Origin: Polyangiaceae bacterium
GTDB lineage: Bacteria > Myxococcota_A > Polyangia > Polyangiales > Polyangiaceae
Assembly (NCBI GenBank): GCA_041389725.1
Contig: JAWKRG010000005.1
Span: 496,001-560,000, forward strand
Reading direction: 5' to 3'
Length of the DNA: 64,000 bases
Shown: positions 25,596-34,397 of the stretch, piece by piece
Position numbering within the stretch: position 1 is the stretch's first letter
Layout of the letters: the number at the start of each line of letters is the position of its first letter
Translations under genes and position numbers: made by a program
The notes under the pieces: model-generated
Database searches by the model: none
Seen by the model: the letters and a program-made list of their open reading frames with translations, nothing else
Told to the model about the DNA's origin: nothing

Positions 25596-25650
25596 CGTCC
25601 TCGGACGGGAATCCGTGACAAGCCACTCTGCATCTCGCCCCCAAAGCACC

Positions 25651-26442
25651 TCAGTGTTTTGGCCTTGCGGTCTGCCAGGGCGCGCGCCCGGACGTGATCT
25701 TGCTGTTCGCGAGCTTCAAGCGCGTTGCACCGATGCGCTCGAACTCGATCGCTTCGCTCCATTTCCAGGTCTTGGCTCCCGGTCCCTCGGTCTTGACCGC
25801 GGTGTACTTCACGACCACGACGTTCCCGCGGGTATCGACAGCAACCTCATCCAGCGCGGACTGCACGTACGCCGTGGCTGGGACCTTGCTGCAGCGACTC
25901 GGCGCGTATTCAGCCAACCAGCCCGTCACGAACTCGCGGTGCTCGTCGCCACACTGATACCCCAGGTCCAAGGCTCGGGTCAGTTCGCACTCGAGGTCGC
26001 CCTCGGTCACGGACCCATCCGCGCCCACTTCCGGATGTGTGGACCAGCGGCAATCGGCGTTGATCTGAGCGGCGAGGTAGCCAACGGCAGCGCGTTCCGC
26101 ATCCGTGAGGCGCGCCGCCGCGTCGTGGTCGACGACTGCCTCGAAGTCGCCGTTGGTCTTGCGCCAGAGTAGCCGCAGGCGTCCGGCGCCGCGCGCTGGG
26201 CGCGTACCGGGGACAGGGACGGTCGCTGCGACAGGGGGAGCGGCGGAAGGAGTCTCGCGAGCCGTGTGTGCCGGCGCCGGGGCGCGACTCGGGCTGCCGA
26301 GGGCAGCGGGAGTCGCACGGTCCGTCCCGCAGCTGACCGTGGCGACGACCGAAGCCAGCGTCCAAGAAGTCAGCAGAAGCCGCTTCCAACGACGTCGAGC
26401 GCCTCTGGCGAGGCTCCTTGGGTGGGGATTCATCAGGTTCAT
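25651..26442 (-). CDS. Lipoprotein, tandem paralogue B
   Basis: A 263-residue lipoprotein with a basic N terminus and lipobox TVSC. The core domain (GRLRLLWRKTNGDFEAVVDH, LTDAERAAVGYLAAQINADC, EGDLECELTRALDLGYQCGD, TWKWSEAIEFERIG) is clearly homologous to the gene directly downstream, but it lacks that gene's C-terminal domain. The two are separated by one base (or by 55 if the downstream start is 25595), so they form a duplicated two-gene operon. Confidence 0.75.
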   Translation of the reverse strand: MNLMNPHPRSLARGARRRWKRLLLTSWTLASVVATVSCGTDRATPAALGSPSRAPAPAHTARETPSAAPPVAATVPVPGTRPARGAGRLRLLWRKTNGDFEAVVDHDAAARLTDAERAAVGYLAAQINADCRWSTHPEVGADGSVTEGDLECELTRALDLGYQCGDEHREFVTGWLAEYAPSRCSKVPATAYVQSALDEVAVDTRGNVVVVKYTAVKTEGPGAKTWKWSEAIEFERIGATRLKLANSKITSGRAPWQTARPKH

Positions 26443-26799
26443 CCAGCTGTCTCGTCATCCCAGGACTTGGAACCGTGACACGAGCGCCCACATCGCCAAG
26501 AGTGCCGAGGGGCATTCGGGATCTGCGCCGAATGGGGGGTGTGCCACTCGCGTGCATCACCGTGAAGCGTTCCGGTGCCGCAGTCACGGCACGGGCGGTG
26601 CTTGGAGTGTGGGGTCCAAGCTGCGTAGACGGAAACCTCCACCCCTTGGCCCTGAGGAGGTTCGCTCAGCTGCTCAGCAACTGGCGCGCAGCCGCGAATA
26701 CGGCGGGGCGGAAGCGCCGACATGTTGCCGAAGTCGGAAAGATCCCGGTGGCACATGCATTGCTCTAGCCGGCAGCGGATCATGCCCAAGGAGCGAAGA
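26443..26799. other. Divergent intergenic region
   Basis: 357 bases between divergent lipoprotein genes. I see no gene, repeat or clear promoter; short open frames here lack a ribosome site and have shadow-like composition. Confidence 0.5.
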
Positions 26800-27207
26800 A
26801 TGAAGCGGATGACTTGCGTACTTGCGTCGGTGGTAGTTGCTGCCATGGGGTGTAGCTCGAGCGGTGGCTCACAAGGAACCGGAGGGACCGCTGGATCCGG
26901 AACCAACACTGGTGGCAACGGCAGTGCGGCAACGGGCGGCGGGACTGCAACCGGCGGTGCCGGAGGTTCAACCGGCGGTGCGGCAGGTGGAACTTCAACC
27001 GGCGGCGGCACGAGCGCTGGCGGTCAGGCGAACTTCGACTGCTGCGCATATGGTGAGCGCTACCAGTGCAGCGACTCTGCCGACAAGGCCAAGTGCGGCG
27101 CATGTCAAAACGAATGTGGCGACGATCCGGACGATCCGTTGGGGTGCATGTCCGACTGTCTGGGGAACGCAGCTTCGAATTGCACGTGGTACTCCGGAGG
27201 ATGTTGA
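26800..27207 (+). CDS. Small Cys-rich lipoprotein with Gly/Thr linker
   Basis: A 135-residue lipoprotein; the ATG at 26800 has AAGGAG 6 bases upstream. Lipobox is AAMGC. About 60 residues of Gly/Ser/Thr/Ala linker are followed by a compact C-terminal module of about 50 residues with ten cysteines (FDCCAYGERYQCSDSAD ... CTWYSGGC), probably disulfide-stabilised and displayed at the surface. No known fold recognised. Confidence 0.75.
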   Translation: MKRMTCVLASVVVAAMGCSSSGGSQGTGGTAGSGTNTGGNGSAATGGGTATGGAGGSTGGAAGGTSTGGGTSAGGQANFDCCAYGERYQCSDSADKAKCGACQNECGDDPDDPLGCMSDCLGNAASNCTWYSGGC

Positions 27208-27233
27208 GCGCAGCTGCCGGCACAACTGGCAGC

Positions 27234-27840
27234 TCAAGGTCGGACCAAGCTGTGGCCGTACTTCGCTAGCAACTTGCGGGCGCGCGTGAACTCTGCGGGG
27301 TCATCGTCGTAGGGGGCCATTCGAACTTCGAACCGCGGGGAAACTGCGCGACCTTCTGTTCGACGGCTTCCGCGCTATCCAGGTCGTAGTGCGCGACGCG
27401 TGCATCGACGGCGCCGGAATCCAGTTCGGTCCAGCGCAATGCGAAGCGCCCACTCTCCCAGTCTTTGACGCGGTACTGGAGTTGCTCGCGCTCCTGCTCG
27501 CTCACCACGAGCGCCTGCAGGCGGCGCATCACCGCCAGATCCGTCAGCCAGCCGCGGCCGTTGACGATCGCCATCCACAGCTCGCGTTCCAGTTGCCCAG
27601 CCTCACCCGCAGCGCTCTCTCCAATCAAAGGTCGCTCGAGCTCTTTGCTCTTGCCCTTTGCTCACGACGTAGACGCGGTAGCGACCCGGGACGTCGAAGC
27701 GGCGCCATTCGTTGAGCTCGAAGCGCATCGTGTGCGGTTTTTCGCCTAGCACCGGCATGGTGCGCAGGCCCCCGCCGGCAAAGCCCATCTGCGAGTGGTA
27801 GTAGTCGTACAGCGGATCTACGGTGCGCGGGGGGGGACAC
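27234..27840 (-). pseudogene. Internally deleted copy of the 749-residue lipoprotein gene
   Basis: Minus-strand homology to the gene at 28884-31133. The 5' part corresponds to residues about 115-171 (VDPLYDYYHSQMGFAGGGLR ... YRVYVVSK). The 3' part corresponds to residues about 609-749 (GKSKEL ... LVRP, stop). The intervening 1.3 kb is missing; the junction near 27652-27662 changes the reading frame. A second frameshift follows FEW near the C terminus. There is no start codon or signal peptide, so it cannot make the family protein. Confidence 0.9.
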
Positions 27841-28070
27841 GGGCGCCGAAAACGCGTCACGTCCAACGGAATCCGGCCGCTTGGCGTGGCAACCACTGGC
27901 TGCAAAGGGCATGCCCGCCCGCCAAGATCAGCGCCCCCAAAGGGGAGCAAACGCGCAAAGCGGTACCCTGGTGAGGGCCCAAAGGAAGGTTCACTGTTCA
28001 TCCTGGATGCCTCTGCCCAGGACGCGGATCCGTGACATCCGCAGACAGCGCGGCGCCGCTCCCGCACCAA

Positions 28071-28124
28071 GCTGCCCCGCGACGAAGTCCCCACCGAGCC
28101 GCCCCGCGACGAAAGTCCCCTACA
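28071..28124. repeat. 27-bp tandem duplication at a stop codon
   Basis: Two 27-bp copies containing GCCCCGCGACGAA (28071-28097, 28098-28124). The second overlaps the stop of the minus-strand gene that ends at 28120. Confidence 0.75.
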
Positions 28125-28671
28125 AGCCGCTGAATTCCGTGCCTGCACCAGGCCCGGGAAAGAAGAACAGGCTCGTGCCCATGCGGTCGAGATCCACGCG
28201 GTAGTTGACCTCACACCCGTTGCTGGTCGAGTTCGCTTGCTCCAAGGCGTTCTGGATGTGCAACGTCAGCTTGGTTGTCGGCGACCACTCGAAGGCGAAG
28301 TTCCACTCCGCGCCTGTCCACTGACAAACCTCGGGATCGCCGTTGGTTTGAAAGGTGATGTTGCAGTGCGCGGCGTCCACGGTGACGTCGTAGCTGCTGC
28401 CCTCGCTCCAGGAGCTCTTGCCCTTTTCATCCACGGACACCGCGGCCAAGGTGTAAGTGCCGTCGAGCTTGGTCCAGATCGCCAGCTCGTCCCCAGTGGG
28501 GCACTTGCCCGTGACGGTACCAGCGCTGCCGCCCGTGTTCGTCGAACCGCCGGCACCACCACCACCGCCGCCAATGCCGCCGCTGCCGACGGGCGGGCCC
28601 GAGCCACCCTCGCCACCGCAACCGACGACGAAAATGAATAGCCCAACGCACGAAACGGCAAGTCGCATCAT
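28120..28671 (-). CDS. Small lipoprotein with Gly-rich linker
   Basis: A 183-residue lipoprotein starting at a double ATG (28671/28668). Lipobox VVGCGG is followed by a Gly/Ser/Thr linker of about 35 residues. The beta-rich domain that follows (GDELAIWTKLDGTYTLAAVS, YDVTVDAAHCNITFQTNG, NFAFEWSPTTKLTLHIQNAL) is typical of small lipocalin-like or META-like surface domains; this assignment is weak. It lies between an intact gene and the decayed copy of that same gene. Confidence 0.75.
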   Translation of the reverse strand: MMRLAVSCVGLFIFVVGCGGEGGSGPPVGSGGIGGGGGGAGGSTNTGGSAGTVTGKCPTGDELAIWTKLDGTYTLAAVSVDEKGKSSWSEGSSYDVTVDAAHCNITFQTNGDPEVCQWTGAEWNFAFEWSPTTKLTLHIQNALEQANSTSNGCEVNYRVDLDRMGTSLFFFPGPGAGTEFSGL

Positions 28672-28883
28672 CACTCCACGGTCCGACGAGCGGCACCCCC
28701 AAAGAGCGGCACCTCTCAACAGAGTACAGCTGCGCATGGAGCGTCACAAGTTCAGCAGCGCGCGTTGGGCACAGCGGGTTCAGTCGCGCGCGCGGTGCAC
28801 GGCAAGTTCAGCCGCGTTTCGTGTGAGGCACGCTTCCCTGCGCGCTCTGTTCTCGAGGTGACGCGGGCGTCAGACTCGCCGGC

Positions 28884-31133
28884 TCAAGGTCGAACCAGTG
28901 TGTGCCCGTACTTTGCTAGCAGTTTGCGCGCGCGCTCGAACTCTGCGGGGTCGTCGTCGTAGGGGCGCCACTCGAACTTCGAAGCGCGAGGAAACTGCGC
29001 GACCTTTTGTTCGACTGCTTCCGCGCTGTCCAGGTCGTAGTGCGCAATGCGAGCATCGACGGCGCCGGAGTCCAGCTCGGTCCAACGAAACGCGAAGCGC
29101 CCGCTCTCCCAGTCTTTGATGCGGTACTGGAGTTGCTCGCGCTCCTGTTCGCTCACCACGAGCGATTGCAGCCGCCGCATCGCCGCGAGATCCGTCAGCC
29201 ATCCACGGCCGTTGACGATGGCCATCCACAGCTCGCGCTCCAGCTGGCCGTCCTCCCCCGCAGCGCTCTTTCCGATCAGCGGCGGAGCGAGCTCCTTGCT
29301 CTTGCCCTTCCAGCGTTTGCTCAGCGTCCTCAAGCGTCGATGGAGCGCTGACTCGGCGGCCTTGGAGCCGTAACGTGACAGCTCCCGCGCGGCCATCGTC
29401 GCGTTGAACACGTGCTTCGAGTCGAGGGTAGCAATCAGCTCTGGTTCCGCGAACTTTGCATAGCCGTGACGGGCGAGCGCGGAGAGCAGCGTGACGGCCG
29501 AGCCCTTGGGCTTGTCGCGCAGGCGACGAGCCAGCGCTTGCCGCGCGTAGGCGAGGTCCACGCGGAAGAAGTACGCCAGGAACGCGCCATCACTGTCATC
29601 GTCGAACACCTGGAGGGCGTCGTAGGCGGCGCGCACGCGCGCAGCGCTCTTCTTCGTTGCGTAGCGCTGGATCAGGCCAGCGAGCAGCAGTTGCTGATCC
29701 GGGTGACAGTGCACGCCGCACTGCTCCAAGCGGGTCACGACGGCGTCGTCGACCTCTGACAAGTTCGCGTCCGACAGCTTGCCCAAGGTTTCCAGCGCTT
29801 GTCGGCCCAGGTCCGGCGCGCCCGTCGCGATGATCGTGACGACGCGTTTTCGCGCTTCGGCTGGCGCGACCTGCAGTAGACGCAGGAGTGCGATCTGCCG
29901 CACTTCCGGTGTGATGTCGGAACGGGAGAGCACCTGCTGCAGCGGCGCAGAAAGTGGAAGCTTGGCGAGCGGCCTGAAGCGATAGCGCAACTGGCCGTCG
30001 AGGCTTTGGAGCGACAACACTGGAAGCACTGCTGGAACTTCGGCGTTGATGCGGGCGATCCAATCGGGTTCGAGCATTCCCGAGCCGAGCATGAGCAGGG
30101 CGTCCACGCACACGCCGCGCGCCTTCAGGGTCTTTTTTGGCAGGGCCGCGACGAGCCGCTCGAGAATGGCGTGACGGACTCGAGCGCGGTCTTCGTGGCT
30201 CGCCTTCTTCTTTCCACCGTCACGCCACTGCTTCAGCAGCACCAGCGTGTCGAGCAAGGTCCCGCTGATGGGCGTGTCCGGGCGCGTGATCTGGTCATCC
30301 AGCGCGCGAATCGCAGCTTCGCGGTGCGGCGATCCGTACAGGCCAAAGGACAGGTGAAAGCTCTGATCGCTACTGGCCACGCGCTCGGCCATGGCGGACA
30401 CGGCGGCCTTGGTGTTCAAGAAGCGCACGGTGCGGGCCGCATCTCGCCGGGCTTCTTCCGTGGAGGCCGCAGCATCCAGCACTCGCAGCGCGTCGCGAAG
30501 CGTGCGCGCTTGCCACGCGCTCTCGGCTGGGACGACGTTGAACTCGACGGCATTCTCCGAGACCACGTCGTGCCCCTCGATGGCGGCGTCGGGCTCGTCG
30601 GGGCGCTGCCACTGCAGCCGCTTGCTCACCACGTACACGCGGTAGCGTCCTGGGACGTCGAAGCGGTGCCACTCGTTGAGCTCGAAGCGCATGGTGTGCG
30701 GCTTGTCGCCAAGCACCGGCATGGTGCGCAGGCCCCCGCCAGCAAAGCCCATTTGCGAGTGGTAGTAGTCGTACAACGGATCGACGGTGCGCGCGGGCGA
30801 CACGCGATAGTCGTCCAGCTTCAGCCGCCCGCTGCGATCGTAGAGCCCGCCGTCGAGTTTGAAGGTGTTTGGCGTCGTGCTGCTGAAGGCGAGCTCGACC
30901 ACGATGCGTTCACCTTGCTGATAGCGGTCACCGTTCGGTAGCGAAATGCGGAAGCGGAGCCCCTCGGGGTTCTTCGCTACGAGTCGCGCCTGCTCGCCAT
31001 CGTCCTCAGGCTCCACGCTCGGGGCGCTCGGCGCAGGCGCACTGACACTGGCAGTCGGCGCGGGCGCCGGACGGTTCGACGGACACGCGACCAACAAGGG
31101 CGACAACAAGAGCCAGGGAGCGCGCGCACGCAT
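28884..31133 (-). CDS. Large HEAT-like lipoprotein
   Basis: A 749-residue lipoprotein (lipobox LLVAC). Residues 55-230 form a beta-rich N-terminal domain (LRFRISLPNGDRYQQGERIV, VDPLYDYYHSQMGFAGGG, GRYRVYVVSK). The middle (about 230-600) is all-helical with repeated R/A/L-rich pairs resembling HEAT repeats. The last 140 residues contain ERELWMAIVNGRGWLTDLAA and FEWRPYDDDP. Function unknown; probably an envelope scaffold. A broken copy lies 1 kb further along the same strand. Confidence 0.8.
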   Translation of the reverse strand: MRARAPWLLLSPLLVACPSNRPAPAPTASVSAPAPSAPSVEPEDDGEQARLVAKNPEGLRFRISLPNGDRYQQGERIVVELAFSSTTPNTFKLDGGLYDRSGRLKLDDYRVSPARTVDPLYDYYHSQMGFAGGGLRTMPVLGDKPHTMRFELNEWHRFDVPGRYRVYVVSKRLQWQRPDEPDAAIEGHDVVSENAVEFNVVPAESAWQARTLRDALRVLDAAASTEEARRDAARTVRFLNTKAAVSAMAERVASSDQSFHLSFGLYGSPHREAAIRALDDQITRPDTPISGTLLDTLVLLKQWRDGGKKKASHEDRARVRHAILERLVAALPKKTLKARGVCVDALLMLGSGMLEPDWIARINAEVPAVLPVLSLQSLDGQLRYRFRPLAKLPLSAPLQQVLSRSDITPEVRQIALLRLLQVAPAEARKRVVTIIATGAPDLGRQALETLGKLSDANLSEVDDAVVTRLEQCGVHCHPDQQLLLAGLIQRYATKKSAARVRAAYDALQVFDDDSDGAFLAYFFRVDLAYARQALARRLRDKPKGSAVTLLSALARHGYAKFAEPELIATLDSKHVFNATMAARELSRYGSKAAESALHRRLRTLSKRWKGKSKELAPPLIGKSAAGEDGQLERELWMAIVNGRGWLTDLAAMRRLQSLVVSEQEREQLQYRIKDWESGRFAFRWTELDSGAVDARIAHYDLDSAEAVEQKVAQFPRASKFEWRPYDDDPAEFERARKLLAKYGHTLVRP

Positions 31134-31166
31134 GGCCCGCCGAGGATACCACTACGCATCCCGCGC

Positions 31167-31820
31167 CTAAAACGCCCAGCCGAAGCCGCCGCCGAAGTAC
31201 ACGACGCCTTCGCCGTCGCCTTGGTGGTCTTCGTCGCAGTGACCCGTGTTCACTCCCGACTCGACGCACTCGAGCGCACCCGGGTTGAGCATGCGCCCGT
31301 AGCCTGCAAAGCCGCGCGCGCTGAAGCCTGTCGCTCCGCGGAACTCGCCGCCGAGCTCCATGTTGACCCAGTATGCTCGCTCCGCGCTCTTGTGCGCCGG
31401 CGCATCCGTCGTGAACTCGTCCCAGCTGTATCCGCCGGTCGAGAAACCGCCGCCGATGGTGACGGCGCCACCTTGTTCGCGTAGCAACCGAAGGCGACCC
31501 ATCGCGGCGAGCTGCACGCGATCGGCGAGCGGTCCTTCGCACACGCCCACGTGGCCCGAGGCCAGGCAGTCCGTGTTCTCGGTGCCACTCCCGAGGCCCG
31601 CGCCCACACCGAGAGCGAGGATAGGCGTCGGGCTGTATTCCACCGCGAGACCGGCGTAGCCCACGGGCGTACCGAAACCCACGATACCCAGCACTGCGAA
31701 GTGCTTTTCCCACGCCGAGTCATCGGCGTGAACGTAGTGCCCACCTGCGTCTTGGGCCGACGACACTTCGGGCGCACAGAGAAGGCCCATCACCGTGAAT
31801 ATCGCGAGCGCACGTTGCAT
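31167..31820 (-). CDS. Outer-membrane beta-barrel-like protein
   Basis: A 217-residue exported protein with signal peptide MQRALAIFTVMGLLCAPEVS cleaved near SSAQD. The body is glycine- and aromatic-rich with alternating strands (GFGTPVGYAGLAVEY, LALGVGAGLGSG, AVTIGGGFSTGGYSW, YWVNMELGGEF) and ends GGGFGWAF, a typical outer-membrane terminal strand. Start at ATG 31820; longer frames upstream run over the divergent lipoprotein promoter. Confidence 0.75.
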   Translation of the reverse strand: MQRALAIFTVMGLLCAPEVSSAQDAGGHYVHADDSAWEKHFAVLGIVGFGTPVGYAGLAVEYSPTPILALGVGAGLGSGTENTDCLASGHVGVCEGPLADRVQLAAMGRLRLLREQGGAVTIGGGFSTGGYSWDEFTTDAPAHKSAERAYWVNMELGGEFRGATGFSARGFAGYGRMLNPGALECVESGVNTGHCDEDHQGDGEGVVYFGGGFGWAF

Positions 31821-31924
31821 GCGCGTCACCAAAGCACGACTCGTGCCCTCCGGCTGTGCTCGAATGCCGCTCCGCGACCCCCCACGATGAGCGTGCAGCG
31901 ACGGGGGCAGCACGGAACGCCGCT

Positions 31925-31952
31925 TTTGCAGCGTGCTGCGTCGTTGTACACT
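31925..31952 (+). promoter_or_regulatory. Promoter for lipoprotein copy 1 (predicted leaderless)
   Basis: TTTGCA (31925-31930), 16 bases, TACACT (31947-31952). The -10 box ends 6 bases before the ATG at 31959, so the transcript would start at the start codon. The same arrangement precedes the paralogue. Confidence 0.55.
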
Positions 31953-31958
31953 CGTGGG

Positions 31959-33002
31959 ATGAGGGTGCGAATTTGGGGTGGAGCTTGGCTGTCGCTTGCG
32001 ATTGCGTGGGCGGTGGTCTCGGTTGGATGCGGTGAAGACTCCGACTCGAAGTCGGGCAGCGGGGGCTCGAGCGCGGGCACGGGCGGCGCAGGCGCATCGG
32101 GCACGGGTGGCGCAGGCGCAACAGGCACGGGCGGCACCGGCACGGGCGGCGCCGGTGCGTCTGGAACGGGCGGCGCAGGTGCGTCTGGAACGGGCGGCAC
32201 GGGCGCATCGGGCACGGGCGGCGCTGGAACGGGCGGCGCCGGGACTGGCGGCAGCGGCACAGGTGGTGGGAGTGCCTTCGCTCCCAACATGCCCTCCGGA
32301 CTCAGCGTGGTGCTCGACTACTCGTTCACGGGGACACACGCGGGTGGCGACGTTTCGAACCTGAACGGATCGGGTCTCGCGATCACGGATTGGAACTCGC
32401 AGCCAGGTGACGAATGCCACATCGTGGCGGATGCGACGTCGCCAGCGGGCGCGACCGTGTGGGAGTCACTCTACGACGCCGGGCATTCCGGAACGGGACC
32501 CTGCTTGATCGACTACAGTCTGAAGGGCGGGCGAGACACCGTGTACGTGGCGATGTGGACCAAGTACTCGGCGGGATGGCAAGCGAATGGCACGTCTCAA
32601 AAGGTGCTGTACTGGAGCACCACCGCCGGTGCGCACCAACATCTGACCCAGTACACTTACGGCAACGAGTCCGTCGAATACCTGAAGAGCGCGACCGGGT
32701 GCGACTATCTCGAGGCCAACCAAGCGAACGCCGGCTTGTCGGGCAACTCGCCGCCCTGTGACAAGCAACGGCTCACCCCCATCACCGATGGCCAGTGGGA
32801 CATGTGGGAGTACCAGATGACCGCGTCCACAGGCACCGCCAAGTGGTGGAAGAACGGCGAGCTGCGCGCCTTGCACACTGGAAGAAACTTCTCACCGGTC
32901 ACCGCCATCCACCTCCCGGATACCTGGGGCGGTGGCGGCAATCTCACGCAAAAGCAGAGCCGTCGCTACGCGCGGATCCTGGTGGCGACGAGCGCGAACT
33001 GA
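31959..33002 (+). CDS. Surface lipoprotein with lectin/lyase-like jelly-roll domain, tandem copy 1
   Basis: A 347-residue lipoprotein (lipobox VVSVGCG). About 75 residues of repeated G(A/T)GTGG linker are followed by a domain of about 235 residues (GLSVVLDYSFTGTHAGGDVS, GRDTVYVAMWTKYSAGWQ, GQWDMWEYQMTASTGTAKWW, ARILVATSAN). The Trp/Tyr-rich pattern of strands resembles concanavalin-A-like glucanase or polysaccharide-lyase folds, so carbohydrate binding or cleavage is plausible but unproven. No clear catalytic pair is visible. No ribosome site precedes the start. Confidence 0.78.
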   Translation: MRVRIWGGAWLSLAIAWAVVSVGCGEDSDSKSGSGGSSAGTGGAGASGTGGAGATGTGGTGTGGAGASGTGGAGASGTGGTGASGTGGAGTGGAGTGGSGTGGGSAFAPNMPSGLSVVLDYSFTGTHAGGDVSNLNGSGLAITDWNSQPGDECHIVADATSPAGATVWESLYDAGHSGTGPCLIDYSLKGGRDTVYVAMWTKYSAGWQANGTSQKVLYWSTTAGAHQHLTQYTYGNESVEYLKSATGCDYLEANQANAGLSGNSPPCDKQRLTPITDGQWDMWEYQMTASTGTAKWWKNGELRALHTGRNFSPVTAIHLPDTWGGGGNLTQKQSRRYARILVATSAN

Positions 33003-33098
33003 GCCCGCGACGCCGCGACTCGCAGGTCTCGCGCGCTGAAGCCTGACTGGGCCGATCGCGCGGGCGACGAAGATCTGGCACCGAGCACAAGACGCCGC

Positions 33099-33126
33099 TT
33101 GGCAGGTCCCGGCGTAGTTGTACACT
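33099..33126 (+). promoter_or_regulatory. Promoter for lipoprotein copy 2 (predicted leaderless)
   Basis: TTGGCA (33099-33104), 16 bases, TACACT (33121-33126), ending 6 bases before the ATG at 33133. The flanking sequence (ACGCCGCTT before the -35 and AGTTG or CGTTG before the -10) is shared with the paralogue's promoter. Confidence 0.6.
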
Positions 33127-33132
33127 GGTTGC

Positions 33133-34227
33133 ATGAGGGTGCGTGTTTGGAGTGGATGGGCACCGCTCGCGATTGCGTGGGCAGTGGTCTCGGTTGGTTG
33201 CGGCGAAGACTCCGACTCGAAGTCGGGCAGCGGGGGCTCGAGCGCCGGTGCAGCAGGGGCGGGCGCATCGGGCACGGGCGGCGCAGGCGCATCGGGCACG
33301 GGCGGCGCAGGCGCGTCCAGCACGGGTGGCACTGGGACGGGTGGCGCAGGCGCGTCCAGCACGGGCGGCACCGGCACAGGCGGCGCAGGTGCGTCTGGAA
33401 CGGGTGGCACGGGTACGGGCGGCACAGGCGCATCGGGAACTGGCGGCGCTGGAACTGGCGGCGCTGGAACTGGCGGCAGCGGTACGGGTGGTGGCAGTGC
33501 CTTTGCTCCCAACATGCCCTCCGGACTCAGCGTGGTGCTGGACTACTCCTTCACGGGGACGCATTCGGGAGGCGACGTTTCGAGCTTGGACGGCACGGGT
33601 CTCGCGATCACGGATTGGCAGACGAAGCCGGGAGACGAATGCCACATCGTGCCGGATGCGACGTCGCCAGCTGGCGCGACCGTGTGGGAGTCCGTGTTCG
33701 ACGTCGGGCATTCCGGAACGGGACCCTGTGCGATCGACTACAGCTTGAAGGGCGCGCGCGACACCGTCTACGTGGCCATCTGGACCAAGTACTCCGCCGG
33801 ATGGCAGGCGAACGGCACGTCTGAGAAGGTGATCTACTGGAACACCACCGCCGGTCCTCACAAGCACCTGACCGAATACACCTATGGCAACGAGTCCTTC
33901 GAGTACCTGAAGAGCGCGACCGGGTGCCAGTACCTCGAAGCCAACCAAGCGAGCGCGCCCTTGTCTGGCAATTCACCGCCCTGTGACACACAACGGCTCA
34001 CCCCCATCACCGATGGCCAGTGGGACATGTGGGAGTATCAAATGACCGCCTCGTCAGGCACGGTCAAGTGGTGGAAGAACGGCGCGCTGCGCGCTTTGCA
34101 CACCGGCAGGACCTTCTCGCCGGTCACCGCCTTTCAGCTCCCCGACACCTGGGGCGGTGGCGGCAACCTCACCCAGAAGCAGAACCGTCGCTACGCGCGG
34201 ATCTTGGTGGCGACGAGCGCCAACTGA
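33133..34227 (+). CDS. Surface lipoprotein with lectin/lyase-like jelly-roll domain, tandem copy 2
   Basis: A 364-residue close paralogue of the preceding gene, with the same signal peptide and lipobox, a longer G(A/T)GTGG linker (about 90 residues) and a nearly identical C-terminal domain (GLSVVLDYSFTGTHSGGDVS, YVAIWTKYSAGWQANG, GQWDMWEYQMTASSGTVKWW). Linker length is the main difference, consistent with slippage in the codon repeat. The promoter was duplicated along with the gene. Confidence 0.78.
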   Translation: MRVRVWSGWAPLAIAWAVVSVGCGEDSDSKSGSGGSSAGAAGAGASGTGGAGASGTGGAGASSTGGTGTGGAGASSTGGTGTGGAGASGTGGTGTGGTGASGTGGAGTGGAGTGGSGTGGGSAFAPNMPSGLSVVLDYSFTGTHSGGDVSSLDGTGLAITDWQTKPGDECHIVPDATSPAGATVWESVFDVGHSGTGPCAIDYSLKGARDTVYVAIWTKYSAGWQANGTSEKVIYWNTTAGPHKHLTEYTYGNESFEYLKSATGCQYLEANQASAPLSGNSPPCDTQRLTPITDGQWDMWEYQMTASSGTVKWWKNGALRALHTGRTFSPVTAFQLPDTWGGGGNLTQKQNRRYARILVATSAN

Positions 34228-34274
34228 GTTCGCGTCTCGAAACCGCGCCGAGCTGGGCGTTTGTGAGCGCGGTG

Positions 34275-34384
34275 CGGCGCCTTCGTCAGCGCGCCTCGTC
34301 CAGCGCGGCCCGGCGCCTTCGTCCAGCGCGCCGTCGTCCAGCGCGGCCCGGCGCCTTCGTCCAGCGCGCCGTCGTCCAGCGCGC
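34275..34384. repeat. 38-bp tandem repeat
   Basis: Nearly three copies (34275-34310, 34311-34348, 34349-34384) of a unit containing CGGCGCCTTCGTC and CAGCGCG, filling most of the gap between two convergent genes. Confidence 0.85.
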
Positions 34385-34397
34385 GTCACGGCTCGAG

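Noticed and set aside
27603..28214. Independent gene on the minus strand
   Set aside because: The only gene-like part (VDPLYDYYHSQ onward) is the pseudogene fragment; the rest is unrelated intergenic sequence.
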